A DNA stretch of 64,000 nt from Liopterus haemorrhoidalis (GCA_963971575.1 OZ020616.1:42160937-42224936); one strand, 5' to 3'; counted from the stretch's first letter, positions 11,338-23,110 are shown. Made by a program: numbers and translations. The notes: generated by a model not told the origin, from the letters alone.

Positions 11338-11563
11338 GAAGTTAATAAATTTGTTTTTATTTTTTGACTGGTCCGAATCCCATTACCTTCAACTATAACT
11401 ACTAACTTACGGACGTAATTCATCTAATCAAGATTAAGTTTAAACCAAAGGCAAGAAGAGGCACATACTTTTCCCTGAATTCTCCATTTCTATTCCAAAT
11501 CCTTAAGCTTTTTTTTCTCAAATTTATTTATTTTTATATTTGACGATTTTATAGATAGGTATA

Positions 11564-12397
11564 CAGGGTGTTTGTTTGAAACGGGGCACCCCGAAAATCT
11601 CCTTTATTTGTAAAGATACAAAAAATCTTCAGAACAAAAGTTAAACTAGACAAAAAGGCCCATCTAAAGGTTACTAGAAGAATTCTGAGGCACTTCCGGT
11701 TTCACCGGAAATGATGTCAACTTTTGATCTAGCATAGGGAATCGATAATTTTATATTTTTTTCCTAAAAGTACATTAAATTAGCTTTAAAATGGCGACCA
11801 TTTATTTACAAAATAATAATCAACATAAGGGTTAGAAGTGCAATCCGGGATAACCAAGAGTGTACTCTTGGGGGGCGATAAGGGCGATGGAAGAGTTTTT
11901 ATTAAGAATGAGAAAATGTGTGGACAACAATGGTGGTTTGATCGAACATTTGTATTTTTTTTTTTTTTTTTTGTAAAATAATTGTAAAAAGTAATAGTTT
12001 TTTTTTTCTATATAGTCAAATAGTTTATTTTAGAGATATTTTGTTTCTTTTTTTATTGTTTCAAAGCTTGCTACGTTCAACTTTGTAAAACTTATGTTGA
12101 TTATTATTTTGTAAATAAATGGTCGCCATTTTGAAATGGTTAACATAAAAATATGACTTTTTGGGGTCATTGTAAAGCTAATTTAATTTACTTTTAGGAA
12201 AAAAATATAAAATTATCAATTCCTTATGCTAGATCAAAAGTTGACATCATTTCCGGTGGAACCGGAAGTGCCGCAGAATTCTTATAGTAACCTTTAGATG
12301 GGCCTTTTTGTCTAGTTTAACTTTTGTTCTGAAGATTTTTTGTATCTTTACAAAGAAAGGAGATTTTCGGGGTGCTCCGTTTCAAACAAACACCCTG
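11564..12397. mobile_element. Long-TIR DNA element (834 bp), family J
   Basis: Ends CAGGGTGTTTGTTTGAAACG and its reverse complement are flanked by TA (11562-11563 and 12398-12399). The inverted repeats extend about 270 bases inward with scattered differences. The centre (about 11830-12080) is AT-rich and non-coding. It is a non-autonomous TA-target element. Comparison with 40293-40340 shows it sits in the 3' tail of a LINE-A copy: the ATAGATAGG before it and the CTTTATTCTTGCC after it join to the tail sequence. Confidence 0.85.
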
Positions 12398-12399
12398 TA

Positions 12400-13745
12400 T
12401 ACTTTATTCTTGCCTTTCGGCTTTGAATAGAGTAAAGTACTTACATTAATTTCCCAAACTTAACTAGGTATATAAATAATAATATGTATTATAATTAATA
12501 TAATAAACATCTAAAAAAAGAACAACGTACAAATAAGTTACAAGAAAATCTAGCTTCCTATGTTTCCTTTTCAAATTTCTTTTCTCTTCTTTTCTGTAAC
12601 ACCTTTTTCATCCATGTCGTCTCGGCACCCGCTCGTCCAGCAATTCTTGTATTGTCTTTGTCTCTCTATCCCTGTACAGTTTTTTAAATAGTCTATTGTT
12701 TCTTTCATTTCACCGTATGTTCTGCACAATCTCCCATTTTCTTCTTGCCAGTATTTACTTGCCTCTGTCTCGTTTCCGCATCTGTATCTTGCTATTGATT
12801 TTTGGTACTTGTTTGCTTTCTTTTGTTACTTTTTTTGCAGATATTGTGGTACCCATTGTGTTTGTATGCTCCCATATTCTTTAAAGAACCTGGCCCTCTT
12901 CTTCTGTAGGTTCTACAGCTCTACGTCTCTATCTTTTTCTATACTTATTGTTTCAACTGCAGCTCTTTCCTGCCTTCTTCTTATTTCGTCCTTGCTGTAG
13001 CCGTTCCTCTTATAGTATTTAATTATTTTCTTCTTTTTTTCCAATTTGTTACTGTATTGTTTTCTTTTCCTTCCAGCATTCCTTCAGGATTTCGTTGTTG
13101 CAATTGTATTTTTCGTTCGTATTTTACAGCTCGAGTTCTGATTTTTAGACTCATTTTGTCTCTCTTCGTTTCTGTTGGAACTATATAGCTCGCTGTTTGC
13201 CTGTCTAATCCCAGAGTCCATTTAATGTACGTTTCTTGTATTCTTTCTATTTATTCCCACTCTTTCCATCCCCACATTTCCGAGCCGTCAAGCAGAATAG
13301 ATTATAGTCGGGTATCAAACAGAAACATTCTTGTTTTAAAACCTTCTTTCAGTTTCCTCTCGCCGATAAATCATACTTTTCCTTATGCCATTTTCGCATT
13401 TTTCGTCCATTCCTTTATATGTATGATATCTCCGTTGTTCTTTTGGAAGATGTATCCTAGATATCTGGATTCATTTACCTGTACCATTTCTTGTCGTTCC
13501 AATTTTCAACATTCCCTCTTTTATCTTCCACCTCCTTTCCTGAATTCAATTACTTTGGATTTCTCTATGCTGAGTCTCATTTTCTTTCCTCTTGTGTATC
13601 TTTCAAATCTTCCTACCATATCTTTTAGCTCAGTTGCGGTCTTTGCAAGTAGTATTTGTCGATTTTATATTGTAATTATTTTTCTGATATCTATTTTATA
13701 TTTGCTGTCAAATGTTAAACAAATTTTAGTGCATGTGCATTTATT
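12400..13745 (-). pseudogene. LINE-A reverse transcriptase and tail, degraded
   Basis: Read right to left, the RT palm and thumb are recognisable (KMRLSIEKSKVIEF, then NESRYLGYIFQKN), followed by MWGWKEWE, ETYIKWTLGLDR and YIVPTETKRDKMSL. These align with the longer LINE-A frame at 58834-59631. The zinc-knuckle tail follows in broken form down to about 12560, and the 3' UTR has TTGCCTTTCGGCTTTGAA (12407-12426), shared with the copy at 40293. Stops and frameshifts are frequent. The plus-strand 179-residue frame at 13225 is the antisense shadow of this gene. Confidence 0.8.
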
Positions 13746-13759
13746 CGGCTCAAGTTTAA

Positions 13760-15450
13760 ATTAAGGGGCCTCCAAACACTGGAGCACCTCGGGCCTCGGA
13801 AAGGGTAAGCAGAGGTACCGAATGAGAGCCCGGGCTCCGGTAAACAATAATTCTGGGCCCAGGAACACAATAATTCCGCTACACTACTTGGAAAACGATT
13901 ATTACGGCCTGACGACAGATAAAAAATTGCGCGTAAAGCGAAATTATACTTTTTTTTCTGTAATATTATATATACTATCTGTTCTTAGCTTCGTGTGGAA
14001 CTATATTTTGAAATCTAGTGAATTTTAACGACTGACTCAAGTCTTTGATCATTTTGTTTAGTAAAAACCCACTTCAATTGGTAAAATCTGAGCTAGTGAC
14101 AAAATTTAAAAAAATCATTTAGTTCCGCACGATGCTAAGAAAGGAATAATAAGATATGTTTACGTGGCGTAATCATTTTCCACGCGGAAGCAACAATAGA
14201 CATGACGCTACCACAAATGGCCCCAAATACTGACAACTGATGGCAGCGGGTGCCTCCCTCGCCTCGCCATCGGCACGGCATTGATTATACTGTAGTCAGT
14301 ATAAAAAATAAAAAAATTGTAAAATTTAACAAAATTTGATCACTTAACAACATTCTATCCAAATCAGTATCTATTAATATTCTAAGAAATTAATAATGAC
14401 CGCTAAATAGGTCGTGACCCTTAGTATTTGTAGCTGTTTAAAATGCCTGTTACCGTCTATGATAACAACTATAAATCCACTTTAACTCGGATAATAAGAT
14501 TAAAGCTCTAGCGCCAAATATTTACTGCAATCTGCTCTGTTAAAAGGTTGTTCAACCACCACATTCAAAACCCTTAAAACTTTCTATAAAATTTTTCACT
14601 CACTCCAAACTTTCTCATAATATATTCCAATTTAATTAAATTGATCAATGTTTATTTAACTAACTAACATGTAATTCTCCTCAAACAATTGCCTTCCAAG
14701 TTTGTCTGAAATGTGGGGATACGAAATTCATGTTTGATGTTCAACCTGCTTATCGTATTCGGCAGCTATGGAAATTAGAAACTAAATGTTAACATTTACG
14801 CTGCTTAATCATAGCTAAAAATTAGCTTACAACCGGATTTAGTACAGTTTAACGCTTCCCTCCGCTTACTACGAGAAATTACACACTAGGGATGCTCAAC
14901 TGTAAATTTACCGATAACAGATCGCTACTTGCGCATTATTTACCGTCAAAATAACATCCTATTCAAGGGGAGATCACTGATATCTATTTCGGACACCTCA
15001 GACCCGTAAGAAAGATAATTGTTAATAATTACAAGAACTGATAAAGTATCTGATAAGATAAAAGATACTGTGGCATTATGTACGCCGAATCTTTGGTTCC
15101 ATATGGCTATAAATGACATATGTATTGCCTTTTTTTAGAATTCAATTGCATATTGAAGATGCTGAATGTTATATATTTGTCTCAATTGATATATCAGTTA
15201 AATCTTGGAGAAATAGGTAAAGATCAATTATCAGTATTCGCCCCAACTAAAATAATCCAAACAAGTCAAGTCGGAGATGGTCAACTTGAAGAGGTCAACT
15301 TGGTGTCGATAAACTCGGCAACGTTAAACTTGGCGATGAGAACAGCCAGAAAAAATATTATTTATGTGTTTATTTTATTTGTACATCCAACAAGATAGAT
15401 CCCAATAATAGGTTGTCACTGTAATATACACCCTTCGTCTGAAAATATGG
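13760..15450. other. No gene identified
   Basis: Mixed sequence with a GC-richer patch at 13765-13880 and short open frames (13822-14028, 15120-15398) that match nothing I recognise and lack codon signal. I see no inverted ends or tandem repeats. Confidence 0.4.
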
Positions 15451-15456
15451 GATACA

Positions 15457-15640
15457 CAGTGCCGAAACTAGGCAGGCGCAACAGGGGAACATGCCCAGGG
15501 CCCATATCGGAGAAGGAAGAGGACCAGAAAGGAAAATATTGGCATAAAAATTGTATTTGAATTTGCGTGATGATCTTTTTTTTTAGGTCATCATTTGGAT
15601 TTTAGAAGAAGTGATGATAGAAGATAGATGATGTTTAGAA
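15457..15640. mobile_element. hAT-like family K, left-end fragment
   Basis: CAGTGCCGAAACTAGGCAGG and the following block (GGAAAATATTGGCATAAAAA, then GGATTTTAGAAG) match the left part of the complete family K element at 57345-58151. No right end or target duplication is found, so it is a fragment. Confidence 0.6.
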
Positions 15641-15989
15641 GATTAGATGTCACAAAGCTTTGATAATAACTTGCCGATTTTATTGCATTTATACCGCTTC
15701 GCCTAACAGTCTTTTACTTATCTATTGAAGTGCATTAATACGTATGTCAGAGTGGGGAGCGAAGATCTCGTCGAAGGTCTGCTCCTGCCTGAATTAAAAT
15801 TGCTTTATGCGTGATAAATTTTATTTTATAAATAACTTGAATACACCTTGCTGCCAAGCTGTTTCTGAATGCGGGACATGCAGGACTATAAATAGATTTC
15901 CTGGACGATTTTAGGTATCAATATTAAAGCGGGACATTCCGGCACTAAAAAGTCTAATCTAGATTCAAGGTTAGTTATAAAACATCTCG

Positions 15990-16810
15990 GATGTTTAGAA
16001 TCTGTACATGTATTAAAACTCAAAAACGGCTTAACCGATTTTAGTGCTATTTGCAATAGCGTATTGCAAATTTGTCTGGAGAGATTTTAAGCTATATATC
16101 ATCGCTGTATGACACCAGGCCTCCGATCAATTAAGAAATATTTAGAAAAAAGTTGGAAAAATTTTCCGTATTATAAAAACACATTACAAAATATATATTA
16201 ACGAATTTTAGGGTTTAATATTGCTACAAAAATGTTCCCGAGAATATATATCACAATTTTTTTTATTTTCATTTTTGACAACAATTATAACGTTAAATTC
16301 GCTATTGAACATTATTGTAACCCCCTAAAGCAATACGGAGAAAAAAACTTCCTTGGGTGGCAAGAATATTTACTAACGAAAGTGCTCCGACCTATATAGG
16401 TACGATTTATAAATCAGGAATTATCACGGAGGAATTATAATAAATATCATAAAAATTATAATAAATAATTTCGTAAGGTGCAAGATAAAATGTTTCACGT
16501 AATCGGCGCTGCTTTTGGCGACAAGTGACTCTCAAATGGGCATTTTATGTGGCATTTTTCTGGGTTAGCACAACGGGACACTTATACGTGTTGTTACTGA
16601 ATGTCTGTACTACCAATGTTTACAAAGAAGTTCGTACTTAAATTATTTGTATAAGAAGCACATATTAATACAATGGTAGATTAAAACAAATAAATATATT
16701 TGAATATAAACGATTCGCAGCTACCAGTCTTGAACCGATTTCGAAATGGGTCCGATCTAAGCGGGCTACGACTATTTTTTTCGGCAGCGAAGCAGCGGGT
16801 ATCTTGCTAG
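15990..16810 (+). mobile_element. Possible Helitron-like 3' region
   Basis: The right end has an imperfect short hairpin (GGCAGCGAAGCAGCGG, 16783-16798), then CTAG at 16807-16810 followed by T, as expected for a Helitron 3' end. The body contains CTCAAAAACGGCTTAACCGA, a phrase common in insect Helitron-like repeats (from memory). No Rep/helicase code and no convincing 5' TC end are seen. Confidence 0.4.
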
Positions 16811-17318
16811 TAAATCATAAAAAAAGCCTAATAAATATCTAAAAAAAAAATCATTTACGGAAATTATCAAACGCCTTTATCGCATTTCTTGCACTTGGCG
16901 TAAGAAACCCACACTGTCTGGTTATCGCTATCGTTTTAGCTAGAGCGGCGTAGCCGGAGTCTTGTAAAAGCGGCAGCAGCACTGTTAGATACATTGTAAA
17001 TTTACGCTTACCTATGCCTTCTTATATTTATATCGACAAAATCGCAGCTCCTTTGTACGCCGACCAAATAAAATGTAATATTTATGAACAAAGATAAATA
17101 AAAACCTAATTTATAAACATGCAAGAAGCAAATAATAAAATTTTTATTTTGAAAATATTATAAAAATAAACAAAAGTAAAATATCCGAAAGGCCCTCGTG
17201 GTCCACGCGACTGGAGCGATTACTCCATTGCTCCATGATACCGCACGGCCCTGCCTCAATGTAAAAATGGCTGCCAGCCCGTGATATATATTCTTGTTGT
17301 ACTTGGTGAAAACATCTA

Positions 17319-18014
17319 CGAGGTTTCCAAAGTTCTGGGAATTTTTATTATTTTGTTAATTTTCGTCAATATTACAATGTAGTTTTCCAACATAATCTCC
17401 ATTTAACTGAATACATTTATCCCAACGATAAACTAATTTTTTTAAGCCGTCCTCAAAGAACTTTCCTATTGAGTTTCTGTTCTGGCCCCAACAGCCTTGG
17501 CACCCAGCGCGGCGAAACCTTGCTAATGCCCAAACAATCATGCAAGATGTCATGAACTTGTCGTGTACCTATCCCTAGGCGCACACTAATTTTACGAATA
17601 GTCATTCGCCTGTCCTCTTTCAGTAGGTCTTCGACGGCAGTAATGTTTCTTTCATTTACCGACGTGCTTGGGCGCCCACTGCGCGGATCGTCTTCTAGTG
17701 ATATTCTACCGGTTTTAAAACGATCGATCCACCGTTACTCCTTGTAGACGCTGAATAATTTCTATTCTATTTACACCTTCTTTCCACAAAAAGAAAATTA
17801 TTGCTCTTTGAGATTTTGCTGCGTCTTCCATGGTTACAAAAACAGTGCTATGAAAACGCGTCTATATCAGTCGAACACCTAAATCAGACTGAACAATATT
17901 GCACTAGATAGTTGCATAAACATGTCAAGACTTGTTTGGCACCAATAACATTGCCTATAAGTTCTGCGTAATTTAATTATAGCACAATTCCCAGAATTTA
18001 GGAAACATCCTTCG
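17319..18014 (-). pseudogene. Internally deleted mariner with intact ends (696 bp)
   Basis: TA flanks (17317-17318 and 18015-18016) enclose inverted ends (CGAGGTTTCCAAAGTTCTGG against CGAAGGATGTTTCCTAAATT). On the minus strand the transposase starts MEDAAKSQRAIIFFLWKEG and continues, with frameshifts, through DPRSGRPSTSVNERN, RRMTIRKISVRLGIG and SPRWVPRLL. It then jumps to the C-terminal phrase EDGLKKLVYRWDKCIQLNGD. The whole catalytic centre is deleted. The ends look usable by a related transposase, so this was a non-autonomous derivative. Confidence 0.85.
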
Positions 18015-18289
18015 TAAATTGAAAGTATCATCCACTAAAGCAAAGCTATCATCTACGTTTCTCCATCAGATTTTAGGGAAAATATCTTTTATTGGGGATG
18101 ATACAGTTTTGTTTTCTACCTGGTTTTGGAAGATGTTTGATAAAAAAGTGGACATCTAGTTCATTAAAATAAATCTGAAGAAAATTCAAAAGTCTTTTAT
18201 TATATTAGTAGCCTGTTATCAATTTCCCTTGTTTTGGTTTCTCTGTTTCCATTCTCAGTTGTTATTTCCACTCACGTCGAATATTAATT

Positions 18290-18600
18290 ATGGGCAACAT
18301 TCCGAAATCTCACGGTGTATTGAACTGGTGTAGTACACGGCGTGACATGAGTCGAAACGTTCGATCGGTAGCTATCTTGTATCTAGTTTTGATGATACAA
18401 TCGATCCCCGGACACACACAAACACGGCCGGGAGCTGATCCTTGTTCGCTTCGTATTGCAAGGCCGGTGATTATGCGTGACGTACCATGACAAGTCCTGC
18501 CACTTCTGGCGTTACAAACTTCCCTTTACTACCCCCGCCCTTAACGTCCTAGCACGTTAATCGCGTTAAGAGAAAGAGACAGGCAACTTGATCGACTCTG
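18290..18600. other. GC-richer patch of unknown origin
   Basis: A 300-base stretch richer in GC and CpG than its surroundings, with a 66-codon open frame that I do not recognise. It shares TTAATCGCGTTAAG-like text with 31172-31186. It could be an exon or an old transposon piece; neither can be shown. Confidence 0.25.
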
Positions 18601-19410
18601 TAATAAAGTTTAGACACTTTATTTTTATTTGCATAAAATATCGTTAGTAGGTGATTGATTGTGGATATTGGATACTGGAGGGATTTTGTTTGGATAGTTT
18701 AGGAAAATATATTACTGATTTTATTAGAGATAGTGTGTTGAAATACTGCAATGAATACGGGAAACTCGCCCAAGAATTTTTTCTAGACGAACACATCTTG
18801 CTTAGATGGGCAGGATAACTTTTTTTGCAGAATTGGCAAGATCAATTTTTTAAAATCTTGTTTTTAGGATTTATTTATAAAATAGAGAAACAAACTAAGA
18901 GAATACTTTTAAAGAGCACAAAAATACAAGATTTTAAGATTTCAAAAATGTGTTAGTATTATCTAAGAGATAATGGGGGCTCTACAATTTCCAACATGTA
19001 GGAAGATTCTAAGCCAGTAGGTCTTTTTATTTATTTTTTAAGATAATCAATTCGATGGATATAGTAAAATAGAAGTCCCACTTCAATCATTAAAAAGTGA
19101 GCTCATGACAACGAAAATAAAAACTCCATTACCGCTTAAACGCATGGAAATTCTTATACAATATTTAGACAGTTTGATCTTATAATCTAATTTTAGGCGA
19201 GACTTACACAATATTCATTATTAAAAGTTATATATTAAATAGATGTAGTTATCATTTTGAGCTGTTAATATAGATTTTTTGTAATTATAATATGTATTTT
19301 TCACTGACAACAAAAATATTTTTTTTTACAAATATTTTTTACAAATGTTTTTTAAAAATAAATTGTTGAAATTGGTTCGAAATTAAGAAAAAAGTAGATA
19401 TTTCCTTCAA

Positions 19411-19871
19411 AATTTTATTACCGTCCGCCAACATATATAAGGGAGGTATTGTGATCATACCGATTTTGACGAATCTCCACGAATTGAAGTCCCTACATAA
19501 TGTTTTGACTATTTTTAGCATGATGTCTGTCTGTCTGTCTGTCGGTCTGTGTACACGTGTAGAGCAAATTCGGCCGAAAGGATTTTTATGAAACTTCATA
19601 TTTAAGCTTTTGACGTCAATGGCACGAGTTGATCAACTTTTGGTAAAAATCGGTTAACTAGAAATGGGAGTTTACTTGTGTTGGTTTTAAGATTTTAGCG
19701 AATATTTCACAACAGAGAAATATTTCGAAAAAATTTATTTGAGAAATTGTCAACGTAATATAATACTTTATTGTCTTTTACAATAATAACTACTCTGCTG
19801 CTAGAATGTATTTTATACAAATACTTTGTGATGGCGGTGGGTCCTGTGGTGGCTGCAGCTGTTTTTTTTTT
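19411..19871. repeat. Unclassified repeat R1, copy 1
   Basis: Starts with ACATATATAAGGGAGGTATT, then a CATGATGTCTGTCTGTCTG block, AGAGCAAATTCGGC, and TGGTAAAAATCGGTT. It ends near TGTGATGGCGGT...CCTGTGGTGGC. The same order occurs at 55783-56600 and, more diverged, at 45565-46128. It has no coding potential; the 86-residue frame on the minus strand is chance. Confidence 0.7.
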
Positions 19872-19982
19872 ATTCTTGATGTACATTTTTTCACCACGTG
19901 AACATCATCAGTAGACTAAATTATGCAAAAATTTTTGCAATATTTATACATAGTTTTAACATATATATTTGAACTATGCAGG

Positions 19983-20015
19983 TTTGAGGTTATGTTTGTT
20001 TAACATAACCTCAAA
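19983..20015. other. Perfect 14-bp hairpin
   Basis: TTTGAGGTTATGTT and its exact reverse complement are separated by five bases. It lies just before a C-rich patch. Confidence 0.7.
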
Positions 20016-20102
20016 GGGAGGCTAGGGGCCTCTAGGGGCTGCACCCCCCCTAACAATTTTTAAATAAGTTGTTTTCAATTACAAAAATGGAAAATTCTGA
20101 TA

Positions 20103-20225
20103 CACTAGCATCGGCGAATCAACGCAGTTACGTCACACGACGTAACAAACGACTGTATTGTCTGGAACAATGCAATCGTGTGTTTCGTCGTGTGACGTAA
20201 CTGCGTTGATTCGCCGACGCTAGTA
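20103..20225. mobile_element. Palindromic MITE, family E (about 123 bp)
   Basis: The two ends, starting CACTAGCATCGGCGAATCAA on the left, are inverted copies for about 53 bases, with TA at both borders. The arms are rich in CpG (TTACGTCACACGACG). There is no open frame. Only one copy is seen in the window. Confidence 0.8.
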
Positions 20226-20413
20226 TACCATTATCTTTTATATCGTATTATGATATTTAGTCAATGTTAGTGACTAAAAGACGAAGTATTAGAAGAAATG
20301 AAAAAAATGCTTTGCCGAATATTAATTTAAAAGTTTATTTAAAATATTGTTTTCATTTATCATACATTATTTGCATCCTGTAATTAGTTTATTGCTATTA
20401 TTAAGTTTATTAC

Positions 20414-20735
20414 ACGAATTTAATTTCATTTATTGTGATTTTGGTTATGAACGATTTTGACTGACTTTTTCTGTTAATTGCTATATTTCTTTAGTTATAA
20501 GAAATACTTATTTTTGAATAAGAGTTTAATTTTATTTACTGTGATCTTTGTTAATACCTACATGTCTGATATTCTTTATTAATTGTTATTTTTCGTTAGT
20601 TATATTATAAGAAATAATTATTTTTAAATAAGTTTAATTTACTGTGATTTTGGCTATGACTATTATGAGATTTTCTGTTAATCTTTGACAATAAATAGTT
20701 TATTATGAAAGAAATTTATTTTTTTTATCCTATTT
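20414..20735. repeat. About 105-bp tandem repeat, three units
   Basis: Units begin near 20420, 20526 and 20634, each with TTTAATTT...ACTGTGATTTTGG, then TCTGTTAAT and TTATAAGAAATA-ATTATTTTT. They are diverged by substitutions and small gaps. This is a short minisatellite in a non-coding region. Confidence 0.75.
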
Positions 20736-20975
20736 CACAAATATCCTGAGGGGGATATCATTCACAATTTTTTTTTAAATAAGCCCCCCTCCTGATAAAT
20801 TTCTGGATACGCCCCGCTTGACTTATAAGATATCAAACGTCAGTCGCCAAATAAATGTCACAAAATAGTGACACTGTCAATATAATATTAAAAAAAAATT
20901 AAATCCATGGCTTTCTAACGCATTTTTTTTTTTGGATCATATTGTACTTCTTATTCTCAAAAAAAATAACTACAG

Positions 20976-21110
20976 GCTATTCCACACGTTTGGGCGGAAC
21001 TAAATGGGAATTTCGTTTTTTTAGGTTGTCACGAGAAGGGACCTTGCTTTGGTTATTTCATTTTTCACGTTGGCATATGTCAAAAATATAATACCTTTTT
21101 ATTTATTTTA
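20976..21110. mobile_element. TIR element family A, truncated copy
   Basis: GGCGGAACTAAATGGGAATT and the following 80 bases match one end of family A in the orientation of the 42515 copy. The other half is missing. Confidence 0.7.
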
Positions 21111-21205
21111 AAAATCTTGTAACTTTAAAACACTGAAGCTACGGGCTTGAGTTCTGACCCAAAATTTTAAATAATTTAAACACGATATCAAATTTAATAT
21201 ACATA

Positions 21206-21770
21206 GACCGGGAGCTCATGACATTTTTGGTCTCCGATTTCATACAGCATGCCTTTTGGAGGAGAGAATATTTACCCTGTGACAACAAAAAAGGGATGGT
21301 ACTAAACCCCTGCACGCTTTCCGGTCATAGGGAAAATTGCATTTGCACTTGCACAAAATTTTTGTGTTTTTCTCTGATTTAATATTGCTTGCCCTTTTGT
21401 CAAAAGAAAGTTATAACAAATTTAAAGTCTTTTAATTATAGGCATGCTGTATGAAAACGCGGAAAATCATATTTTTTTATTACAAGTTCACATGACCGTT
21501 TGAGCCCTTTGGGACCCTCCGAATCGCCTGCATATATTTAAAAGACTTTAAATTTGTTATAACTTTCTTTTGACAAAAGGGCAAGCAATATTAAATTATA
21601 GAAAAGCACAAAAATTTTGTGTTTAAGTGGAAATGCAATTTTCCCTATGACCGGAAAGCGTGCAGGGGTTTAGTACTATCCCTTTTTTGTTGTCGCAGGG
21701 TAAATATTCTCTCCTCCAAAAGGCATGCTGTATGAAATCGGAGACCAAAAACTGTCATGAGCTCCCGGTC
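21206..21770. mobile_element. Fold-back element family D, copy 1 (565 bp)
   Basis: Flanked by TA, it begins GACCGGGAGCTCATGACA and ends with the reverse complement. The inverted arms are about 230-250 bases and nearly identical, so it is almost one palindrome. The short centre carries GCATGCTGTATGAAAACGCG and GACCCTCCGAATCGC. It has no transposase. Copy 2 at 57518-58073 has the centre in the opposite orientation. Confidence 0.9.
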
Positions 21771-22815
21771 TAACAGTTATAAATATAAATTTTGCAAATG
21801 GTTTTCGTAGTTGTAAGTCCATTAAAAATAAGAGATAATTTAAGTAAAATGTCCAAAAATTTGTGTAGTCATTCCAACAAACGGTTATATAATAACGAAC
21901 CGTTAAAGTTGGATCATCAAATTAATAGATGTTGAAAGTTCGCTGATTTGCTCCGGTTTTCTCAACGGGCCAGTCAACTCAACTTCATCTAACGCTTGAC
22001 GAGGCGTTAACCCTAATGTCTGATTTAGCTTGAGTTAATTTAGCCTGACACATGCTAATTGTGTGGTGAAATTTAAATGGAAACAAATTGCGTTATTATG
22101 AATTAATGTATTTTCTCTTCGTTTCCTCTTTAACTTGTCTGAACAATGCTTGAAAATTTTTTCAGGGAAAATTTTTATTAGGGGCTTATTTATATGAATG
22201 CGTGTATGTGTAATTTATTCCTGTTAAATATAGCATATCGCTGGGAGAGAGAACAGCGGAATTTTTAGCTCGTAATTAGATAGGGGATGTTGAAATTTGC
22301 ATTTTTTCGGAATAATGAGAAAATGTTGTTTTATTTTCATAATTTAGGTAATTTAGGTGTTCTGAACTCTTTATTATGGTCGACCTCCATTTCTATTTAT
22401 CATCAATATACTCTATTCTACACCAAATTTAAGAGTGAGATGTACGGAAACACATTATGGGCCATACAGCGAAAGTAAAAACATGACTAGGGATGTAAAT
22501 ATCTATCGCAGGTATTGACACTTTGTATCGGTATCGGTGTCGTTTCATAGTATTGTCACAATTATGGTATACTAATGTCTCAATTCCTTGAGCGGCCTTT
22601 AGGTTTTGTTGGTCAAGGTTGCTGACTTACGGTTTTGGGAATTAAAGAATGTGCAGAGTAGTTTGTCAACATAAGTTTTGAACTACATTCTAATATGTTA
22701 ACATTATTCAATTGTGCTGACTATGGTCTTTAATTGTTGCCAAAATTACACACATGAATAATGTTCCCAAAACAATTGAGGTAGGACATGACGTCATAGT
22801 GTCCTGGTTAACAGT

Positions 22816-22822
22816 TATAAAA
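22816..22822 (+). promoter_or_regulatory. TATA box of the solo LTR
   Basis: TATAAAA about 260 bases into the LTR, followed by GC-richer sequence, consistent with the retroelement promoter. Confidence 0.5.
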
Positions 22823-23104
22823 TGGTCTTAGGGAATAGAGTCGAGGTTAGTCATTCTTGGTAGTCAGGTAGTAACCATTCTTGTGAGCACGTTGCCCAAG
22901 GACCAGCCCAGTTGTTGAAGTAGCCAACACAAGATATGAGTGTCGTCTACAGGGCTTCTCCACGTGTTCGCGTCGTGCGGATACCTGGGGTGTTTCGACC
23001 GATCCTGGAGTATCCGGGGCAAGAACGAGAAATCAGCTTCTAACGGACAACACCAGCAGCCATTTTGTCAAACAATTGTATTCTGATGTAAATTAATATT
23101 ATAT

Positions 23105-23110
23105 AATAAA
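23105..23110 (+). terminator. Polyadenylation signal of the solo LTR
   Basis: AATAAA about 40 bases before the LTR 3' end. Confidence 0.45.

Larger units (their letters stand above)
10652..11400. repeat. Near-perfect 292-bp inverted repeat, Penelope-like
   Basis: The left arm (10652-10943) and right arm (11109-11400) are reverse complements of equal length. Reading through, I found only one mismatch (10691 against the T-run in the right arm). They are separated by a 165-base spacer. Each arm carries a conserved CTGATGA...CGAAACG hairpin block typical of Penelope-like retroelement repeats in animals (from memory). No RT/GIY-YIG reading frame is present. Inverted partial copies are a known form of these elements. 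As RNA or single-stranded DNA it could fold into a very long hairpin. Confidence 0.75.

Noticed and set aside
13225..13764. 179-codon plus-strand frame as a membrane protein gene
   Set aside because: It is the antisense of the LINE-A copy, whose minus-strand translation aligns with the family at 58834-59631.
18352..18376. Another hammerhead-like motif (GTCGAAACGTTC)
   Set aside because: No CTGATGA partner and no helix II precede it.
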